From: Micractinium sp. NFX-FRZ
Lineage: Eukaryota > Chlorophyta > Trebouxiophyceae > Chlorellales > Chlorellaceae
DNA: 64,000 nucleotides
Direction of reading: 5' to 3'
Assembly: GCA_029339195.1 (NCBI GenBank)
Contig: JAPTJF010000092.1
Location: 95,072-159,071 of the forward strand
The position numbers and the translations under genes were made by a program. Positions 60,301-64,000 of this stretch are shown here, one piece after another. Below the pieces are notes generated by a model, which saw only the letters and a list, made by a program, of their open reading frames with translations, was not told the DNA's origin and ran no database searches. The stretch's first letter is position 1. Each line of letters begins with the position of its first letter.

Positions 60301-61914
60301 GTGTACTTGAAAGTCTGGTGTTTGACCCCACACACCTCCCCTCCATCCTGCCCCCCTACCTTTCTGCCAACAATATGCGTGCCGCCTGCCTTGCGCTGCT
60401 TGCAGTGTGGATGAGAGCCTGGTGTTCGACCCCACAGACCTGGCGGAGGATGTAACGCCCGCTGCCACGCTCAAGGCGCTGGGCCAGGTGCGTTGGGGGG
60501 AGGCAGAAGTTGGGCAGAAGCTGGGCGGGAAGGGCCTGCTGCCTGGGAACTCAGATAATATCTGCCGGCCCCAGCGCCTGCGCTACCCCACTCATTTGGC
60601 CGCTACTTGGGTTGGCCGCCTTGTTGCTCTACCTGACGTCTCCATGCTCTGCCCTCGGGATCCCCCTGCCCCACCCCACCCTGCTGCAGGGTGCTCACCT
60701 CAAGGCACTGCTGATGGCCATGCGCCTCAACGACCCCCAGCTGGTGCAGCACGTGGTGCTCAGGTGTGCGCAGTCTTGGCTTCTTACTGACGGTTGGGTC
60801 AAGGAAATCCTAAGCTCACAATTGGCGCAGCTGGGATTCCCGTGTTTCCGATTGGAAGCCTGGGTTTTAGGTAGTGCTCAAGCTGTGCAGGCTGGCTGGG
60901 CAGGTGCGGGCGCCCTCATGGGTTGCATGCAGGGACCGGCGGCAGCGTTGCAAATGCACAGCTAGCGCGCTCACCATACGTGCCTGCAAAGCACCTGCTC
61001 ATGTTGACCGTCCCGCCTGCCGCCCCCTGCCGTGCTTGCCGCTCGTGCAGCACCCCGCCCGCCCAGGTGGCCCTGCTGGCCAACCAGCTGCCGGCAGCGG
61101 TGGTGCCGCAGCTGATGGCGGCGCTAGGGGAGCTCCTACCGCAGACGCCGCACGTGGAGTACCTGCTCAGGTGGGCGCGCAGGGTGGGCCTGGGGTGCTG
61201 GTACTTGCTGCACACGCTGCCTCGCGGTACCCAGCCTGTGGCGCCATGTGTCTGAGACTTGCAGGGCCACCTCGAGCCATGCTGTGCCGTGCTGTGCTGT
61301 GCCGTGCCGCGCTGTGTTGCACGGCTGGACTGAGACCTTTCGAATCCGTCAATCCGCTGAGCCGTCCCGGCTGTGGGAACAATTCAAACCAACCAAGGTT
61401 GTGAGCTCCCCGCCAGCCGGTGCCCCTCCTCAATCTTCAAGATACACCCCCCACGCAGTGCCTGCCCGCATCCCAGTTGCCTCTGTTATGTCTGTGTGCC
61501 TGCGCACAGTGTAGCCAAATTCTTGTGTATCTCACTGGGTCCCGTGGTTGCCCTCCCACCCACCCCGTGGTCCCCCTGTGCAGCTGGGCCAAGGCGCTGT
61601 GCGTGCGGCACGGCGCGGCGATCCAGGCCAGCGGCGCGGGCGCCGGCAGCGCGCTGCCCGCGCTGCGCTCCCTCCAAAAGTCCCTCACACGGCTACACGA
61701 GGACCTTGCCTCCACTTGTGAGAGCAACCTCTATCTCCTGGACTACCTCTGCGCCGCATCAAAGGCCGGCGCGGCCCAGCAGGATGGCGCGGAAGATAGC
61801 GGGGAGGGGCAGCAGCAGCAGCAGGCGCGGCGGCAGCAGAACGGCGGCGGCGGCGGCGGCAGCAGCAGCGAGAGCGGGAGTGAGGCAGAGAGCAGCGAGG
61901 AGGAGTCGGAGTAG
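54393..61914 (+). CDS. PWP2: PWP2/UTP1, WD-repeat subunit of the U3 snoRNP (SSU processome)
   Basis: Seventeen exons, 979 residues: 54393-54497, 54823-55065, 55352-55571, 55857-56409, 56750-56948, 57185-57273, 57507-57642, 57921-58075, 58285-58345, 58530-58634, 58957-59102, 59319-59420, 59775-59993, 60406-60487, 60690-60763, 61051-61170 and 61584-61914. Every phase closes. Seen: the PWP2 N-terminus (MNYKFASLLGAPYRGGNLLI), two stacked WD propellers (GRQIRTLAVSPDGRILLSID, HYYDVAASAFSPDGAYLVTG, GHAVLSASLDGTVRAFDL, HDVLALAWRPDGKQLASSTL), and the C-terminal helical UTP12-like region ending in an acidic tail (ESGSEAESSEEESE). A Lys/Arg- then Glu/Ser-rich insertion in exon 4 is unusually long. Known: Pwp2/Utp1 belongs to the UTP-B complex that binds the 5' ETS and is needed for 18S rRNA maturation. 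Four introns contain exon-edge relics. Confidence 0.95.
57257..57352 (+). repeat. three 32-bp tandem copies across the PWP2 exon 6 donor
   Basis: GCAGTTCCTGGGCAGGTGGG starts at 57259, 57291 and, with one change, 57323, an exact 32-base period. Each unit contains the same donor CCTGGGCAG|GTGGGT. Only the first keeps frame with exon 7; the others would add 32 or 64 bases and shift it. Confidence 0.92.
57831..57898 (+). repeat. relic of PWP2 exon 8 start in intron 7
   Basis: GCAGCCGCGACTCGTTTCAA...TTTGTTTTGTCCCTCAA matches the exon 8 start at 57916-57985 (GCAGCCGCGACTCGTTCCAG...TTTGTGTGGTCCCTCAA). The AG acceptor is altered (CGCAAGTGG against TGCAGGTGG) and the copy sits directly upstream of the real one. 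Confidence 0.9.
58686..58727 (+). repeat. relic of PWP2 exon 10 end and donor in intron 10
   Basis: TTTGGGAGCCGCACGAGGCG...GCTGCAG|GTGGGC mirrors the exon 10 end and donor at 58604-58640 (TTTGGGAGCCGCATGAGGCG...GCTGCAG|GTGGGT), with a two-base GT insertion that would shift frame. Confidence 0.9.
58880..58942 (+). repeat. 16-bp minisatellite, about four copies
   Basis: The unit ACTGTGCCCACCCTAA repeats from about 58881 to 58940, ending 14 bases before the exon 11 acceptor. It contains CCCTAAA, the plant-type telomere heptamer, but interrupted by unrelated bases. Confidence 0.85.
60157..60340 (+). repeat. two relics of PWP2 exon 14 start in intron 13
   Basis: GCCTGGTGTTTGACCCCACA at 60171-60190 and GTCTGGTGTTTGACCCCACA at 60313-60332 both match the real exon 14 at 60416-60435 (GCCTGGTGTTCGACCCCACA). 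The second also keeps a GCAG|TGT acceptor at about 60299. Spacing is about 142 and 103 bases. Confidence 0.88.
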
Positions 61915-62249
61915 GTGCCAAACAAAGCAGTTGGATGAATTGATAACCCCATGTAACCCTCTGTGCCGCTCAGCAAGATCACCATCAATCACAGGGTGAA
62001 CTTCTGCAGGTAATCCATTCCCCGTTGGCTGCGCTGGTGGCCTGACCCTCCACTGCCCCTGCCTGCTCCCGGCGGGGCACACCACTTCCAGCTCAGCTAC
62101 GTTGTGCCGTGGCTCCCACCACCTGCTGCCCCCGCTGGCGGCGCGGCTGTTCAGTGTGCTCATGCGCGACACCACCCCTCGTGGAGGCTCCCTGCAAGTG
62201 TGCACGAGTTCGCCACGGCACAGCCACCCCGCGCCGCGGCCGGCCCTCT
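61915..62249. other. convergent 3' region of PWP2 and the last gene
   Basis: 335 bases between two stop codons. The PWP2 poly(A) signal TGTAA is at 61952-61956. No TGTAA is visible for the minus-strand gene. Confidence 0.55.
61952..61956 (+). terminator. TGTAA poly(A) signal of PWP2
   Basis: Plus-strand TGTAA only 38 bases past the PWP2 stop codon. Confidence 0.65.
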
Positions 62250-64000
62250 TCAAGACTGCCTGTGCTCCTCCACCGCCTGCCGCAGCTCCTCCAGTTCATG
62301 CAGCTCCACCGCCGCCCCTTTGTGCTCCTCCAGCTTCTTCTGGATTTGCGTCAGCAGGTGGCGGAAGGCCAGCTGCAGCGCTGGCTGGGTCTGCACGTGA
62401 GGGATGAAACAGCAGTCGGCGGCGGACCAGAAAGTTTGCCGGCTGGGTCTACCGCAGGGGACGGGGCGGGACAGTCACGGAGGACCGATCGGGGACGAGC
62501 ATGCCGCCTTGAGCAGGGGCAGGGCGGGAGGAGGGGAGGCAAGGCCAGGACTGCCGCCCGCTGCAGTCTGCCGGGGCAGGATTGGATGTTCTCCCGCCAG
62601 GTGCCCCCTCACCTTCTCCCCCTTGAGCTCATGCTCAGCATAGTCCAGCAGCTCCTTCAGCTGAGCCTCATGGGCCTGCAGGTGAGGTGAGGGAATCGAA
62701 TTTTCACACAAAGGCATCCTCGTTCCAGTCAGACAAAGGTCAGCACAGCACAGCACAGCAGCTCCATCAGTTGGGCCTCGTGCGCCTGCAGATGGCACTC
62801 TGAATTTTCACACGGGGGCATCCTCCGCCAGATAACCACCTGCCGCCCTCTGCGCCCCCAGCTGCAGCGCTTGCCTGGTGGGTGGCCTGCACCGTGGCGG
62901 CCGCCTGCACAGCCAGCATGACACCCTGAGCTGGCGAGCCCCGGGGGAGGTCCAGCTCCTTGAACAGCTCCATCAGCTGCGGGCAGGAAAGTAAGAAGCA
63001 AGGCAAGGGATGGACAGTGCAGCGGGAGGTTGCGAGAGGCCCAAAAATTAAGCAGCTTCAAAAGCTGCGGCAAGGGCAGTAGAGTGCAGGGGGGGTGTTG
63101 TGGAAGGCCCGTCATTGAAGCAGCTCCAACAGCTGCGGCAGAAGAAGGAGGGAGGCAATAATCTGAGGTTATTCAGCAGGGAAGTGCGAGGGTACGCGGC
63201 GGGAGCTTTAGCTCCTGAAACAGCCGCATCAGCTGCACCCAAGGGCAAGTAAGGTTGGGGGGTGCCACTGAGTAGAGCACCGGGACGGACAGGCAACAGG
63301 GCTGCATCCATCGCCAGTTCGCTGCGTGCTGCTGGACCCGTCGCAGGGTGACCTGCGGATGCAGGCTAGTCACTGGCATCATCACAGGTGGCCGAAAACT
63401 TATTGCAACAAATGCCTGCCAGCTTGGACCACCCTGCTCTTTCCACTGCAACATACTGCCACCCACTCAGTGGGCCTGCTTCAATCGAGTGGTATAGCAG
63501 GGTCACGTCAAGCTGGGGCCCACCTGTTCGAGCGCCACATACTGCCGCCCGTTGGAGCCGGTGATGATCAGCTTGTCGGCGTTGCTCATGATGCGGTGTG
63601 CCAGCCGTTCTTCGGGAGGGCACTTGGGTGCTGCTGGCCCCCCGGGGGCGGCAGCTGTCCCCTGCTTCTGGCCGGGGGCAGGGGCGGAGCTGTCAGAGCC
63701 GCCGCTGGCAGCGGCAGCCTTCTCGCCAGCGGCCGCCGCCACACTGCGCCTCAGCGGGCCGGTCCAGCGGCTGCAAGAGGGGTAAGACAGCACCCCTGTG
63801 CCGCCATGTGCGGCAGCGGCACCGCTGGAGGGATTGTGCAGGGCGGACAGCGCCTGCACCTGCACAGAGGGCAAATTAAGTGCCTGGTGAGCTCCCCGGT
63901 CTGCCCGCCGCCGCTGCCACCGCTAGGGTTGGGGGGTGCGTTATGCGTTAGTAACTAACGTTATGCGTTATAACGGATACTAACGTTACAGCCTCAAAAC
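62250..64000 (-). CDS. uncharacterised helical protein, C-terminal part (5' end outside window)
   Basis: Exons on the minus strand: 63859-63524, 63352-63281 (3' end uncertain), 62976-62875, 62675-62613 and 62390-62250, all phase 0, about 237 visible residues. I do not recognise the family. Seen: a low-complexity Ala/Gly/Pro stretch; an ordered segment ERLAHRIMSNADKLIITGSN, then GRQYVALEQVTLRRVQQHA; LMELFKELDLPRGSPAQGVM; and long amphipathic helices (AHEAQLKELLDYAEHELKGE, QIQKKLEEHKGAAVELHELE) that probably form a coiled coil to the stop. No ATG exists in frame between 63860 and the window end, so the start lies further right. The intron after 62875 has a GC donor (CAG|GCAAGC) with no nearby GT. 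Two introns contain several relic exon starts. Function unknown; an assembly or scaffold role would be inference. Confidence 0.6.
62751..62826 (-). repeat. relic of exon 62675-62613 start with intron flank
   Basis: This copy repeats 62641-62716: both hold the exon start (AHEAQLKELL in the gene, AHEAQLMELL in the relic), the CTGCAG acceptor, and the flank GAATTTTCACAC...GGCATCCTC. It lies about 110 bases upstream in the transcript. Confidence 0.85.
63041..63239 (-). repeat. three relics of exon 62976 start in tandem
   Basis: On the minus strand three copies of an acceptor plus exon start lie at about 63071, 63134 and 63235: GCAGCTTTTGAAGCTGCTTA, GCAGCTGTTGGAGCTGCTTC and GCAGCTGATGCGGCTGTTTC. 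The real exon at 62976 begins GCAGCTGATGGAGCTGTTCA. The farthest copy stays open for LMRLFQELKLPPR, close to LMELFKELDLPRG; the others are broken. Confidence 0.8.
63939..63989. repeat. AT-rich TAACG/CGTTA inverted and direct repeats
   Basis: CGTTATGCGTTAGTAACTAA followed by CGTTATGCGTTATAACGG and TACTAACGTTA: two direct copies of CGTTATGCGTTA and several TAACG/CGTTA inversions. It contrasts sharply in base composition with the rest of the window and contains a minus-strand TGTAA at 63986-63990. Confidence 0.75.

Overview
The window is nuclear DNA of a GC-rich, intron-dense green alga, most likely a chlorophyte of the Chlorella clade (Trebouxiophyceae); the exact species is not resolved. Evidence: thirteen spliced genes with short introns, almost all GT-AG with a noticeable GC-AG minority; TGTAA pentamers (the usual chlorophyte poly(A) signal) downstream of most stop codons; a plastid-type isoamylase; and alanine-rich, low-complexity insertions typical of these genomes. 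There are no bacterial operons, no CRISPR array, and no rRNA or tRNA gene that I can support. I rebuilt exon-intron structures by hand from splice sites, reading-frame continuity and family motifs. Internal junctions are mostly certain because phase closes at each one; some start codons and a few junctions are not.

Layout, left to right. (-) 1-2114: 5' part of a CrfC/dynamin-like GTPase. (+) 2457-3853: unknown protein with an Ala/Lys repeat tail. (-) 4056-5884: WW + GYF domain protein. (-) 6709-12452: 19-exon secreted pectin-lyase-fold protein. (-) 13428-15980: ankyrin-type protein. (+) 17181-23772: 21-exon acetamidase/formamidase-family protein with a signal peptide. (-) 24405-31060: BOP1/ERB1 ribosome biogenesis factor. 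(+) 31519-39265: plastid isoamylase-type starch debranching enzyme with complete catalytic residues. (-) 40896-45876: KMO-like FAD monooxygenase with transit peptide and C-terminal membrane anchor. (-) 46724-50887: KDM4/JMJD2-type JmjN-JmjC demethylase. (-) 52406-53889: protein with a C-terminal auxilin-like J domain. (+) 54393-61914: PWP2/UTP1 of the U3 snoRNP. (-) 62250->64000: unknown helical protein, 5' end outside the window. Divergent pairs share short promoter regions (2.1-2.4 kb, 31.1-31.5 kb, 53.9-54.4 kb), and convergent pairs meet tail to tail, at 24.25-24.28 kb with facing poly(A) signals only 18 bases apart.

The genes do not form one pathway. Two (BOP1, PWP2) serve ribosome biogenesis. 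Isoamylase serves starch metabolism. The pectin-lyase-fold and amidase proteins appear secreted.

The most unusual signal is not a gene. In at least 13 introns of five genes the intron carries one or more decayed, directly repeated copies of the neighbouring exon edge, usually with the splice site itself. In one case (isoamylase intron 10) the copy forms an in-frame alternative donor; in another (PWP2 intron 6) three identical donors lie 32 bp apart. A second signal is a short dispersed element with a conserved core and an ATTG-type repeat tail, present four times, always in introns. A third is the frequent use of GC-AG introns, several of them enforced by reading frame.
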